A stretch of DNA of 64,000 nt from Talaromyces rugulosus (taxonomy: Eukaryota > Ascomycota > Eurotiomycetes > Eurotiales > Trichocomaceae). The translations under genes and the position numbers were made by a program. The stretch's first letter is position 1. The number at the start of each line of letters is the position of its first letter. This document shows, in pieces, positions 12,271 to 24,985 of this stretch. Under the pieces are notes generated by a model. That model saw only the letters and a list, made by a program, of their open reading frames with translations. It made no database searches and was not told the origin of the DNA. The stretch lies in NCBI RefSeq assembly GCF_013368755.1, contig NC_049562.1, positions 1 through 64,000 of the forward strand, read 5' to 3'.

Positions 12271-15200
12271 ATAACACTAAATACCATAGGGATGACAATA
12301 TCAGGAAACTAGTAATCATATCTGTCCATCATATATCATCTGCCTTGCCTATTACTCTTAAACCGCTGGTATACCGCCTAGGGGATACTGTATGGAAAAC
12401 AACATAAATATAGGGTATATTTCTGCTTATTATATATTACTTAGGTTATTATTATAATCTTCTGCCACACTTCATCTATATTGGCCTGCCGGCAATGCTC
12501 AATCTGATGTATGAATATCTGGGGATCCACTGTGGCTATAGAACATATAGGATATTGCTACGTCCATACCGTCAACTGCTGTTCCAATATATTAACCTTA
12601 ATCGCCGCCTGTATATATATGGACTATCTTTACTAGGCTATTTGCTGTTTCAATTGTTCCTAGACCATCCACATTATTAACGCCGGCTTTGACCTTGGTT
12701 TGGATATAGATAGCCGCCCTAGTGTCTGGCACTGATTGTATACTGCCTTACCGGCCACATATCTTTTATATTAATTGTATGAATCTAAATATCTATCTAA
12801 TATTATCTATTGGCATCCTGACTTCTAGAAATATTACTGCATTATCTCTTTGTTTTTCTATTATTTACGCTCCTACTGTCTCTATCCACGTCCCTAGGCT
12901 ATCTACAATATAATAATTACCACTTCACTGTCCTGCCTATCTTATCTAGTATACCTATTTTCCTAATTATAATCCCACAACATGCTTAACATATCAATGT
13001 GGATTATATATCACACGGCTAGAATATTAATATCTATCTCTAATATATTCGTCACTATAATTATAATCCCACCAGCTATTTCATTAAATACCTACAATGC
13101 CCACCACTTAGCCACCTTAGCTATTTATCTATAGTATACCAACATCTCTAATATCGCTGCTAATATATTAACATCCCCTATTAACTCACAGTAAATAATT
13201 ACCTTCCTCTCCTAAAGATGCTATTAGACCTTTTACTATTAAATAAATACCATCTATACTACTTCATCTAGCTCTATCAACTCCATATAGTATATAATAT
13301 TCGTCCACGTTATATATAGACTATAATATTATTATACTACCATAAGTATTAACTGTAATATCTGCAATAATCAAGCCTTGTCGACCACTGGTAATGTTAC
13401 CATCAACATAACTACAGAGATGTCTATAGTTATTAACTAGAACAACTCCTGTATCTTAGATCAAAAATCTATCTAGCTATCTAATATTATATAACACTTA
13501 TTGATTATAATCCAGTCTAATCAGTTCTAGTCCTATAATCGACCTAAATATAATTAAAATTCTTTATTAATAGCTGACTTAGGCGTCATTAATATAATAT
13601 ATATAGTCTTGGGCAGTTAATAGGAATTCCATGGTATATATAATATCCTAGCCTGTTTATACTTCCGCTGCATATCCTATCATAATGATACTATAGGTAC
13701 TATCATAATTGACATGCCGGCCTGCTCCCACACTGCTGGTATTATGAATATTATGCTTTTATCTCTGCCAGTGCCTATTACCACCAACATCTATGGCGTA
13801 TTGTTTATAATGGCCTTGATGGCAGCCGCCTGCACGTCCTGAAACTGTGCTGTAGATTCTTTAATACAGATTAATAATAGCTAGATAGCTGTCTGTTATA
13901 TTACCTACTAATAGACTATTTACTATATCTGGTTCTGCTTAGTAATCTACTGTCTACGCTTCCCCTTGGCTCTCTGTGTTGATGGGAATCTTAAAAACCA
14001 GTACTATTATTCATTAGTCTGCCAGAACTACTCTTGTATCGCTACTAATATCCTAGCTATTTAGTATATCTCCTGGGCATATATCTTCTTAGCAATGTAA
14101 CTGCCATGTCTAGCCTATATATTAATTACTGTGTCTTCTGTTGTCTATTAATATTTATCTTTATTCTTAGTGGCTTCCTCCTCGTTATTATTAATCTTAA
14201 ACCTAGCTATAGGTCTTAAATATTGTTATGCGATTGTAATCATGATCTGCTGGTATGTATTGATGTTTAACTGCTCTTCTATACCCATCTTGTTCTTTCG
14301 CTGCATGGCCTGTTTCATATGGTCTAATATCTATGTCTAGCTATCTATCTCCTATAGTGGCCATATGAACCTATTCTGCTTAGAATGCCCATACACCATG
14401 GTTTTGATATGCTGCTAGAATGGCATGACTAACTGCTGGAAATATATAAATAACTCGCCTATCAGCCGTGATATATATTAATGAATGATTTTTAGCTATC
14501 TACTGATACTGTACCCTTTGTAATATAATACTATGAATGATATTAATTTTTTTTTAATGAATTGATTACAGATGCCGCCAAACTTGATATTTTGATATTG
14601 GATACTTAATATCTTAGGTCCCCACCTAGAGCTATTGCCTGTCTAATATTTTAATACCAACATCTGTTCTTTACTTTATCTAATAGTCTGTATCTACTGC
14701 TATATCTGTCTTTCTCGTCATTGTCTATCCAGCTGAATCTATTTCTAGTGTAATTGGGAGGTATTCTAAATCTAGTAATATAACTACCACTGGTTATCTA
14801 ACATCTACTAATTACAGAGATCCCAGGCATAATACCATCAGGGCTAGTCCTCAGCCGTGTTGTCCTCTATGGTATCCCATGCGATAGAAAGTAACTGCTC
14901 AGCTTCCTCTGATATTAACAACAACACCTCCTACATTAAATGCTCCCACGCCCAGTTGACCAACCTGTGCACCGTCTCCCGGAACTAATCTATAGTGAAC
15001 TGGTAATACTAGTACATAATCTAGTCATCCTGCCATGTCACTAACCTGTCAGCAGTGATATTATACCAGATCTTCAATCTATACATCTGGACATCCAACA
15101 TCTATTTCATCAGCGTAGCCTCCATAATAATCATAAACCACATTACCATAGCCTACAATAGGTTCGAACAATCCTCAGTCTCAGCTATCTCTTCCTATGC

Positions 15201-16570
15201 CTACTAGGCCACCAACATCCACACAATCTTGATTATCCCAGACAATTAAGAGGTGAACATCAACACACTCTCCCACCCACCCTACTCCTTGATACCCATA
15301 ACAACCAATCCACTGATAATACCACTATAGTATTCATGTTCGGCTTAGCCACCTAATCAATAATCTAACATACTAATATACCACCACAATATAACCTGAT
15401 CCACAGGACTTAATAATTAATTAGCTGGATCCTACATCTTCTTAATTAGGTCCTCACTGGCCATAGACTCATCATCTTTCTCTATAATAGCCTTAATCAT
15501 CTGCTCTATAGCCGTCTGCTGGTCCATCATCAACTAAAACTAGATAATCTGCTACTACACACTCCATATAATGTATCAAATTATGCGCTGTTATACGTTC
15601 TAGTATTTCATCATAATGCTGAGATCTATTCACATTTAAAATAGGGCACTAGATATCTAGTCTATCTATTTCCAGTATATCTTATATTAACTGAATATAT
15701 TTAACTGTGTTAATATAGTCTACTAGGCCACTATAATAATCCAAGCAAATTACTCTCTAATCTTAGCCAATACTGGTTCCTTCTCAAGATCTAGCTAGTC
15801 TAATAATATCCATAATATCTCTTAGTGCTTGTCTAATAAATGCATAGCCCATCCTATATATTCTACCTACAGATTCACCTCGCGTAGCTTATAGACCCGG
15901 ATATATACCTTCTCAGCTTTTTTAATCTGCTGCTCATACTACATAATCATCTACTTTATAGCCTGCTCAGCTACATCCCACAGAGGCCGCTCGCTGGACC
16001 GCATAGGGACTGGGTTATTAACGGCGTCAATATTAACAGCAAACCGCTGGAACCCAGGTCCATAATATATAAATTGCTGGCTGTGGATAACCTGCTATAG
16101 ATGATCAGATTTAGAGGCATAGATCACATACTTATAGGATTAACTATGTATTTAGGAATTTTTCTATGCATGTTGGGTACAATAATATTGCTGGATCTAG
16201 ATGACTGTCTTGACCACCAAATGGCATCCAAGATAATGATATTAGTATATGGGATATTAGGAATCATCTAATAATATAATACATGTAATAGGCTTACAGG
16301 AAATAGTGATATGGATAGCCTGTTGCATACATTTAGAGTACTGGTTATAATACTCACGGAATAATGATATATATCAGCCATAGCGCTTGGTCTAATATGC
16401 GGGTTGACATAAATATTCATCCAATTAATTATCTAATATCATCTGGTGACATAAATAACAAATCATAACCTGGTATTTAGGCTTGTACTACAATATCTAT
16501 GCAATATTCGACATCACTATATTTCTATGAATGCATTGAATGATAGATAATAGTTTCTCTGACCAGGACA
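12271..16570 (-). pseudogene. RIP-degraded helicase copy 2
   Basis: From about 13020 this segment is a close relative of copy 1 (13067-16570 against 7780-11270), again differing almost only by C/T and G/A transitions. The additional 12271-13020 corresponds by position to the C-terminal part of the helicase, which copy 1 lacks; similarity there is weaker. Frames are full of stops. Overall it appears slightly more AT-rich than copy 1. It cannot encode a helicase. Confidence 0.8.
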
Positions 16571-16942
16571 TGAAAACAACTCTAAAATTATACTAAAATA
16601 ACCTTAAACTTTTATCACTTTTCTACTTTAGGTAATGGTTATGGTTTTAATCAGATATAACACTTCTATACCCTAACTACCTCAAAATATAACCCTAATG
16701 ATTTTCAATAACTTGTAACAACATAGCTAATTAATTAAATACACTCAAACTGATACTATATATTAATAGCAGTGTCATATATTCCTGATCCAAATTTAAG
16801 CCTCTACCCTAATATAAATACAGGCATAGGGAGTCAGTTAAATTAAAAAAATCAACCAACTCCCTTTTACCTAGCACAACGCTAACGTTTATTAACAAAA
16901 TAAAATCAATGGACTAGTCGGTTGCTTTTCCATTGATGATAG
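16571..16942. repeat. Unit end of helicase copy 2
   Basis: This repeats 11271-11645 with transitions and ends with the same 25-bp sequence at 16918-16942. After it, sequence unrelated to the helicase units begins, so it is the centromere-side border of the tandem array. The unit length measured between the boundary sequences is about 5.27 kb. Confidence 0.85.
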
Positions 16943-17966
16943 ATATTGTTATTCTGGGGCTATCCTTAATACAGAGTAATTAGTCTTCACATTAGCGTTC
17001 AAGAGTTGATCAAAGAGTGTAGATGGCAACACCAGTTTCCGGAAGCACTATATGAGAATAGTGTCTCTATTTGAAACCCAGAACGTGTTTCAAAGCCTCT
17101 CTTCTCTGGCTCTTGGCAGGCTTTGAAATCCATTATGCTTTATCTCTTGCTATATGGCAAGAGCATTATTAGAAGATAAGATATTAGAGTAACTAGATCT
17201 TATCTTTTTGGCTTAAAGTTTTATATATGCTTTTAATAATTGATAGGCTTCGGCTTATTTTTCTATTGAATTCTAAGTATAGATAGGATTACATATACTG
17301 GCTAGAGTGTTAAAATGCTCATTTTCTAGTACTATCTTAAACATCTTTATGACTTGTATATCTAGCTTCCTAGCCTTATCCCATTAATCCTGATTCTAGT
17401 AGGTTGATGCTATATACTAAACTGAGACTGGTATAAATTTCGATGATCTTATGGTTAGGATAAAAGAGCTTCCTTGCTCTTTTAGGATTTTACAACGGGA
17501 GCGCATTCATCGGGAGCGGACGCACCCCTGCTCTCTATATCCGCAGGCTCCACGGATATGGATAGCTTCGGGAACCATCTAACCCTAAGACCTCAAAAAA
17601 GCCTCACTCGGAGAGATCATGGGTCGCCTGGAATACCGTGCTCTGTCATACTGGATTATAAATGCTGCACGCTACTCGTTATTAAAAAAAAAGGAATAAC
17701 GTAAGTTTAATAGCAAGTCCTCGCTGCACATAGTGTGATAACCTGGAGATTCCATGCATCAAAGACGGTGATATTGGTGAACCCGGTCTCCGCGCGGATA
17801 TAGAGGTGCGGTGTATACCCGTATTCCAGGAGCATCTTAATGAGTTGCCTGTAGATACCATTAATATGATGCCGTAGGTTCATGGCATTCAAGTATAAAT
17901 ATGCTGGGTATTTCTTGAAGTAGAGGAGTCAAGTGCTACATCTAGCTGTCCTAATAACAAGCCAAC
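16943..17966. other. Intergenic region with a series of perfect hairpins
   Basis: No coding potential was recognised. Perfect short stem-loops follow one another: 17046-17063, 17071-17093, 17088-17128 (10-bp stem), 17144-17163, 17173-17206 (10-bp stem) and 17461-17484 (9-bp stem, TTCCTT loop). The second and third share one arm and so exclude each other. The remainder to 17966 is the upstream region of the epoxide hydrolase gene. Confidence 0.7.
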
Positions 17967-19316
17967 ATGCGGTCACTACACCTCCTAGCTTTTGGCTTCG
18001 GCCCTCTCCTCTGCGCTGCTGCAGGCACATTCTCAATCCCAAATGTCAATGCCACCTTTAGCAACTCCCCCCAGCCATTTCTCATCCAAGTCGATCCAAA
18101 CTTCATTGAGGACACCCGGCAGCGTGTTGCGCACGCAAGGGCCCCGGTGTTCCTGAATATGACGGGTGACGGCCCAAGTGCTGAAAACTTTACCAGTGTT
18201 CGTGATTTCTGGGTTAATGAGTATGACTGGGACGCAACACAGGCATTTATCAACGACAAGTAAGTTGTACACATACGAACACTGCTGCCAGAATCTAATA
18301 ACAGCCTGGTAAGATTCCAGCAGTTCACGACTGTTGTCGACCCGGTAATCAATAACGCCACCTATCCAGTGCCACTGCACTTTGTCCATCACCGTTCAAA
18401 CCGGTCGGATGCCATTCCGCTGCTGTTCATTCATGGGTGGCCAGGCTCATTCATTGAAGTTGGCCACATCATCGGCAACTTGACAAACCCGCCTAATGCA
18501 TCCGTGCCGGCTTTCCACGTTGTGGCACCCTCGATTCCAGGTTTCGGTTTCTCCCCGGCGCCGCAAAGCCCTGGCTTTGGTCCTGCCGACGCAGCGCATG
18601 CTTTCAACGAGCTGATGCAACAGCTTGGTTACTCCAAATATGTGATTCAAGGTGGAGATTTTGGAGGTGTCACCCTTCGCTATCAAGCCCATCTCTTTCC
18701 CCAGCAGGTCATCTCGGCTCTAAGCAATTTCTGGATCATCCAGCCCGGGGATAATGACATGCAGGTGTTCGCGGAAGGGAAGGCAACACCCGACGAGGTT
18801 GCATACATCAACATCATAGAGATTTATATCAATCAATGGTCCGGATACCGCCTAATCCAGTCGACGGAACCACTCACGATCGCATATGGCATGACGGACG
18901 CGCCTCTGGGCAATGCATTGTGGATATACTCTGTCATGGCCAAGGTTGTTGACCCGGCTCTCACATCCTGGACACCCGAGGAGATCATTACTTGGTCAAT
19001 GATGTATTACATTCAGGGTCCATATGGCGGCATGCGCTTTTACAAAGAGGTGCAAAACGATGGAGGTTTTGCAACGCTCAACTTTGGTGTCCTGCCCCAG
19101 GTAGAGGTCCCAGTCGCTATCAGTCAGTTTCCTTACGATCTCACTTATCGCATGCCGTTGGAATGGGCACAGCGAGGGGGAAATGTCCTAAAGAGGACTG
19201 TGCACAACCATGGGGGACATTTTGCTGCCTATGAGGTGCCTGAACTGCTCCTCAACGATATCTGGTCATGGTTCGGTGACAAGGAGCTTTCGGGAACAAA
19301 AGCGTTCATACATTGA
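17967..19316 (+). CDS. Secreted epoxide hydrolase (alpha/beta hydrolase, EHN type)
   Basis: Two exons, 17967-18259 and 18314-19316, give 431 aa. The 54-nt intron runs from GTAAGT to TAAG with a CTAATAAC branch site, and the join restores the family's FxQFTT stretch. The protein starts with a hydrophobic signal peptide of about 19 residues and has several NxT/S sites, so it is probably exported. After the N-terminal epoxide hydrolase domain come the oxyanion-hole motif HGWPG (138-142), the nucleophile D213 in GGDFGG (usually GGDWG, here Phe) and the catalytic H400 in GGHFAAYE. Enzymes of this family open epoxides to vicinal diols. The natural substrate is unknown and no neighbouring gene suggests one. 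Confidence 0.9.
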
Positions 19317-21041
19317 CCAAGATGTGAGGTCTACACCATATTGCCGCTTTGTAAGTTGGAGATATAGTAATATGGGGGTTCAGAAATTGTGTACCGGAAT
19401 TATCACAGTTGGGAAATTGTTAGTATCATATTACATAAAATACATCTTCTTTTTTTATGACCATAGCCTACGAGCCTTGTTTGGCTGGCTTCCGTCATAT
19501 AATTACAGAAAGTGACGACTATCACGCAATTGTCAAATTTCATGACATCAGGGCTTCCCACGAAGCTATATCATTTTTCTTCCCAATTAGGCAATTATAA
19601 GGCATCCAGGCTCTAGTTTTCGTACGTATGAGGCACCAAGGCACAATTCCTGTGAACTGGCTAATCCGCGCTTCCTTCCTCATACCTACAAATATATGGT
19701 ATATCTAACACCTCAAGTGAACAAGTAGTCTCCAGTCTGGGACCCTGATAGCGAGATCATGGAGGTTAGCTGTTTATAGATATTTATTTTGGTGCCATTT
19801 TCCCACTAGAAAGTAGTGTATGTCGCATTTCTCATGTAGCATTTTGCCCAAGTGTGATGTTGACTTACGTACAAAGGCTGAAGTAAATTAGCCTGAGAGG
19901 AGATGCTATTCTAGCATCTTAATGACCAGCCTTGAATCTGAGTACGCAGAGTTGAAATATCCCTGGGTAAGTGATATTCTGTGTGAAATTCTTACCGTAT
20001 ATTGAGATACTTACTATTCAGGATAGGAGTTGTTTGAAACTTGCTTGGTCCTTGTTTTCACGTTACCCCTTAGTCGATAACAGTGGAGAGTGGTGCGAAG
20101 AGAAGCAGGAGTGGAGTATTATATATAAAAATCTATATGCGCCTCTATCTAGACTCTATTATACCATCTTATTGCCTGAATCCGGCTCACAGGGTTGCTA
20201 TCTAACATTAATTCATCGCCTGACCTGAGTTTCTAAGTCACTTTTTCCCCCATCACCCCACAAAAGATCTTCCTTGTGGATGTTTAGGTCTAACCCAACG
20301 CAAAGGGATAAGATACCCACGTTTTGGTTGCAACCCTACGTTGTGAACTTGCTGAGAGCTAGCATCTTGGCACTGTGGAAGAACAGCGTCTATATGCCAA
20401 GATACTAATGATGCTCAAACCATCAAGGAGACTCGTGCCTTTGGCGAACCCAAATATGCTTATCATATTTCTGATTTAAAGTTGTTGAGATTAATCTAGA
20501 ATAATCAAATTAATAGCGTGTACTACTTCTACTATTTTATACTATTAAAGCTAAACTGAGAACAAATCTATGTGTTGACACCTAGTTATATAATGTCAAT
20601 TTCGCTATAGTGATTGTGGAACTCCAGGATATAAAATAGCTAGATATCTTAATCATATTTCTAATCAATTCTTTATAAGTGTAATTATCATATGATGTTA
20701 GAAATTACGATTTAAAATAAATACAGAGCGCATCTCCGGGCGGAACTGGGCGTGGCCGCACGCTTATCGAATACATTAACTTTGCAGGTCCAGTGCTTGG
20801 CAAGGATTAATAATTTTGCAGTCATGGTCTTATTGGGCCAAATTTATATACGTGGAATTAATATTATTGATATATTGGAAGCGCACCGTTCTAATTACTT
20901 ACATAGAGAGTTCCTCAGTTTATATAGAGTGGGCGCATATTATGACTCATACCCGCGGGCTTTTTCTCATGTCACAACTGCCCCTCATTTTTCAAACAGT
21001 AACCTCTGTATATCAACTCCCTAGAAATACAGGTGGGAGAG
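19317..21041. other. AT-rich intergenic region, nothing recognised
   Basis: About 1.7 kb without a recognisable gene. Short ORFs (for example 19971-20228) have no family resemblance or codon bias. Composition is AT-rich with TA-heavy tracts, consistent with decayed repeat sequence. The last part must include the promoter of the synthetase-like pseudogene. Confidence 0.5.
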
Positions 21042-23178
21042 ATGTCAGATACAAAAACCCTTACTGGAGACCCGTTCATACGTGGGCTCTTCGAATCTCT
21101 TCTGAAACGTCGCCTGTTCTACACCGAAGCTTTCGAAATCTATCGCACCTCTGGCAGTTTGCACAGCGATAGCAGAGGATTATTCGACTACGGACCGCCA
21201 GGATGTGCCTTGCAATCCAATATTTTTGAAGTCTGGAGGCGGCATTTTGTCTTAGAAGAAGATATGCTTGAGGTCGACTGCACTATTTTGACGCCGGAAG
21301 AAGTCTTCAAGACAAGTGGCCATGTTGACAAATTTGAAGATTGGATGTGCAAAGACTCAAAGTCCGGCGACTTTCTACGTGCCAACCATCTTATTGAGAA
21401 TGTTCTTGAAGCAAGACTGAAAGGCGACAAAACTGCGCGAGGTGTTGCTGTGGACGACACGGAAAAGGGCGATGCTAAGGTCGATGCTAAAAAGGAAAAG
21501 CGAAAAATTAAGGACATCAAAGCTGTGCGGCTTACAGATAACGACGTTATGGAGTATGAAGAGATCCTTGCCAAAATGAGTGGACATAACAATTTTTCCA
21601 TTTTTTACCCTGAACCTTTTAGATATCCTCTTTCTAATTACTTTGATGGTAGATCGACAACTATGATGGTACCGAACTGGGAGAATTGATCGAGCGGCTT
21701 GATATTCGAAATCTAGACGGAAACAACAAAGTATCGCCTCCTGTCCCATTCAACCTCATATTCAAGACTACCTTGGGCCCAAACAGCGCCTCTCCAGCTT
21801 ATCTAAGACCTGAAACGGCCCAAGGGCAATTCCTAAATTTCAAGAAGCTCCTTGACTACAATCAAAATACTATGCCATTTGCATCCGCTTCCATCGGAAA
21901 ATCCTTTCGCAACGAGATATCTCCACGCTCTGGTCTCCTTCGAGTGAGGGAATTCCTTATGGCTGAAATTGAACATTTTGTGGATCCTGAGGGCGGTAAA
22001 AAGCACCAAAGATTTAACGAAGTGAACAACATTCAATTAAACCTCCTTGACCGGGCGACACAGTTATCTGGCAAGACTGACCTGCGAAACATGACACTTG
22101 AACAAGCAGTCGAGAAGAAAATAGTCGATAACGAAACACTGGGATACTTTCTTGGCAGGATATACCTTTTCCTACTTTATATTGGAGTTGATAAAAGCAA
22201 GCTACGTTTTCGACAACATATGGCTAATGAAATGGCACATTATGCCGCTGACTGTTGGGATGCTGAGCTACTGACTTCATATGGATGGATTGAGTGCGTC
22301 GGATGTGCAGACCGTAGTGCTTATGACTTAACCGTGCATTCCAAGAAGACCGGAGGATCATTGATTGTCCGGGAACCTAGACTAGAACCGTTGAAAATTG
22401 AGGAATGGCAGGTAGATATCAACAAGGCCAAGTTTGGGCCAACATTCCGCAAAGACGAGAAATCCGTTGAAGCAGCTCTACAAGCACTTGGACAGACACA
22501 ACGGGAAGAACTTTCGGAGGTTTTGAAAGAGAACGGACATATTACCATCCAGGTGCCTGGAACTCTACCTGATGATAAGATAGATGTGTCCAAGGAGCTT
22601 GTCAGTTTTGAAAAACGGACCATAGTGCAGAATACTCGCGACTATACCCCAAATGTTATCGAGCCGTCTGGTATTGGCCGCATTCTTTACAGCCTTCTCG
22701 AGCATGTTTATTGGCACCGTCCAGATGATGTTGCGCGTGGGGTATAGTGAACAAGGACCTTTGTATTACATATATATGCTAATCTTGATTTAGGTTCTGT
22801 CCCTTCCTCTTTTCGTTGCGCCTACCAAAGTACTGATTGTACCTTTGTCAAATCACCAAACTTTTATCCTGGTTATTCGAAGAGTGTCACAGCGTCTCCG
22901 ACAATTTGGAATTTCGTGCCGTGTTGATGATTCGGGTGCCAGTATTGGCAAACGTTATGCTCGCAATGACGAACTCGGTATCCCCCTTGGAATTACTATC
23001 GATTTCGATACAATCAAAGATGATTCTATTACACTCCGAGAGAGACAGCACGAAACAAGTACGCGCCTCTGTATCGGATATTGTCCAATCGATCAAGAGT
23101 CTAGTTGACAACCAAGAAGTATGGGATGATATTTTCAAAAGACTCCCGGAATTCATCAGCCAAGAGGGAGATGATTAG
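21042..23178 (+). pseudogene. Glycyl-tRNA synthetase-like gene, disabled
   Basis: The sequence covers the whole class II glycyl-tRNA synthetase, from the N-terminal LLKRRLFYTEAFEIY and GLFDYGPPG, through motif 2 (SFRNEISPRSGLLRVREF, AEIEHFVDPE), to the C-terminal anticodon-binding domain (VDDSGASIGKRYARNDE). Three lesions are visible. The first intron (21576-21652) would need GTGAGT as donor but reads ATGAGT, a G-to-A change. Motif 3 reads EPSGIGR where the family has EPSFGIGR. Two bases are missing in a GA run at 23038-23045, shifting the last 45 or so codons out of frame. A second intron (22742-22793) is normal. The true ATG is at 21042. The housekeeping enzyme must be encoded elsewhere. 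A sequencing error at the GA run is possible but would not explain the donor site. Confidence 0.85.
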
Positions 23179-24985
23179 GCGTGTTTCATCGTGTTCTGGA
23201 AGAGCATTATGGGGCTTGCTCGGGTCGGGATGGCTGTCCCGCCGGAGCTTCTTGTCCGTTGTCCAAGTTGTCGTGGACGGCTATCCGATCGCAAAACGCT
23301 ATCGATTTGGGGAGCCTGTCCTCGGCAGCGTCTCCAAGGGATAAAACACACTCCGTGAACGAATCTGCGAAGAGAGACGCCCTCGTCCCAGCTGAAGGTG
23401 TCTTCGGCGCTACTTGCCTGGTCGGACAGCCGCTCACGGCAGTTAATCATTAGCCACACACAGACTGCGCAGTCGATGATGTTATTGGCCATGGTCAACA
23501 GCAAGATATTGCCCAGCATTAATCGCACGTCTGCTCTGGATACTTCAGAGCTTACTCTCATTACTCCGACAGCTTTTACAGCTCACTGTAAGAGATCATT
23601 AATGCCCCAGAGACCATTAATAATATAGGCGTCAACGACATTCCTTGGGAAGAACTTAGTGATAATATTCTTTTTAGTCTACACGTCGAGGGGCATTTCT
23701 TATTATCGCCCTCAGAGTTAGAACATAAGAGACAAGGCCTTTGGTTGCGATGCGGAGCCATTAAAGGACGAAGATGTATTCATACGCAGCTCAACTACCG
23801 CCATCTCGGTTAGACACATTGAATGCGCCATAGCCAAGTGTTAAGCAGGGCTGGCGAATGTAGATTAAATACTCTCGCACAATACATAAAAGCTGCGGCC
23901 CGTGTAATGTAATAAAGCAGCTTTACATAATCTCGTAGTCCAGTGCCTGCGCTGCACTACAGTGCACTACAAAGGACTCAGGGGGTTATGTGGATCGCGC
24001 AGCTCCTAGCCGCCCTGCTCGCTGCCCGCGGCACTTCAACGTTCATCCCCAGCATGGACCAGCTGCAACAATTCACCCGCCTAGCTATCTTCACGGTTAA
24101 GGACAAGGGCTTGCAGGATATAGTCAACAATCTCGGCGCCGACGTGGTAGAGGACAAAAAAGCGCTCGCACAATCGAGCCATTAGTCACACCGCGGCTTT
24201 AGTCAAGCTTTTGGGATGAAGCTGCCGTGGAGACGGGCCAGCCAAGACCGCATGAGCACCTAGCATCCTCTGGACGCCTAAAAGGATACCGTTGTTACTA
24301 CCAGTCCGCTTGCCCCCAACCCACAAATTGTGGCCCCAGGTTTGTCCCGCACCACTCGCTTGCTATTGCAGCTAGTAGTCTCTATTGTCAGCGTATAAAT
24401 AACCGTGGAGAGAACAATTTCTATGGATAATGCACTTAAAGCCTAAGTATTTCCAGTATATTGTGACATATCTAGCTCATGGGTTTGACCCTCTACCACC
24501 GCCATCTTTACTACGTCGCAAAAGAACATGTGAAGATGTGGCTGGTGCATGCGGTAGGAACGAGGCATCGAAGGCTCAACGCGGCAGCCTACAATGAAGA
24601 GACTACGTGATTGTCCTTTGATTACGACTATTTTATAGCAGCAGGAATTTGGTAGAGATCAATTAAGACTAAGGTATACTCGCCATGGAGTGATTAAACC
24701 AATTTATTGGTTTATAAGACTTGGTCAGATAATTAATTTAAATATATTAACTACATTTGGACAAGATAGATAGTCCACAGCTATGCCGTCACGTGAGAGA
24801 TTGGTGAATTGACAAACTGTAACTGTTACGCCTAGTAGCCCAAATCGGCCTTCCGGTACCGTACGTGCCAACTCCACATGCTTAATCTTAAGGCAGGAAA
24901 ACTTCGATAAAACTCGTCAGCGTCAACAATTCGCTTTTCTCTCCCTCGCGGTCGTCACAAGGCAGTTCTACCTCTTGTGCTGCAC
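23179..24985. other. Intergenic region, no gene recognised
   Basis: About 1.8 kb. Two moderately GC-rich patches (23180-23560 and 23940-24190) carry ORFs of 76-128 codons on either strand that I cannot assign. They may be relics of genes. The last 300 bases are the upstream region of the F-box gene. Confidence 0.45.

Noticed and set aside
8351..12913. Short ORFs within the RIP-degraded helicase copies
   Set aside because: They are Ile/Tyr/Leu-rich chance frames in DNA that aligns with the helicase gene in a different frame.
15171..15180. GGTTCGAACA resembling a tRNA T-loop (B box)
   Set aside because: It lies in a decayed helicase copy and corresponds to helicase coding sequence; no cloverleaf can be drawn around it.
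23943..24185. 80-codon ORF as a gene
   Set aside because: No recognisable family, no supported splice partners and no promoter signal; kept only as a possible relic.
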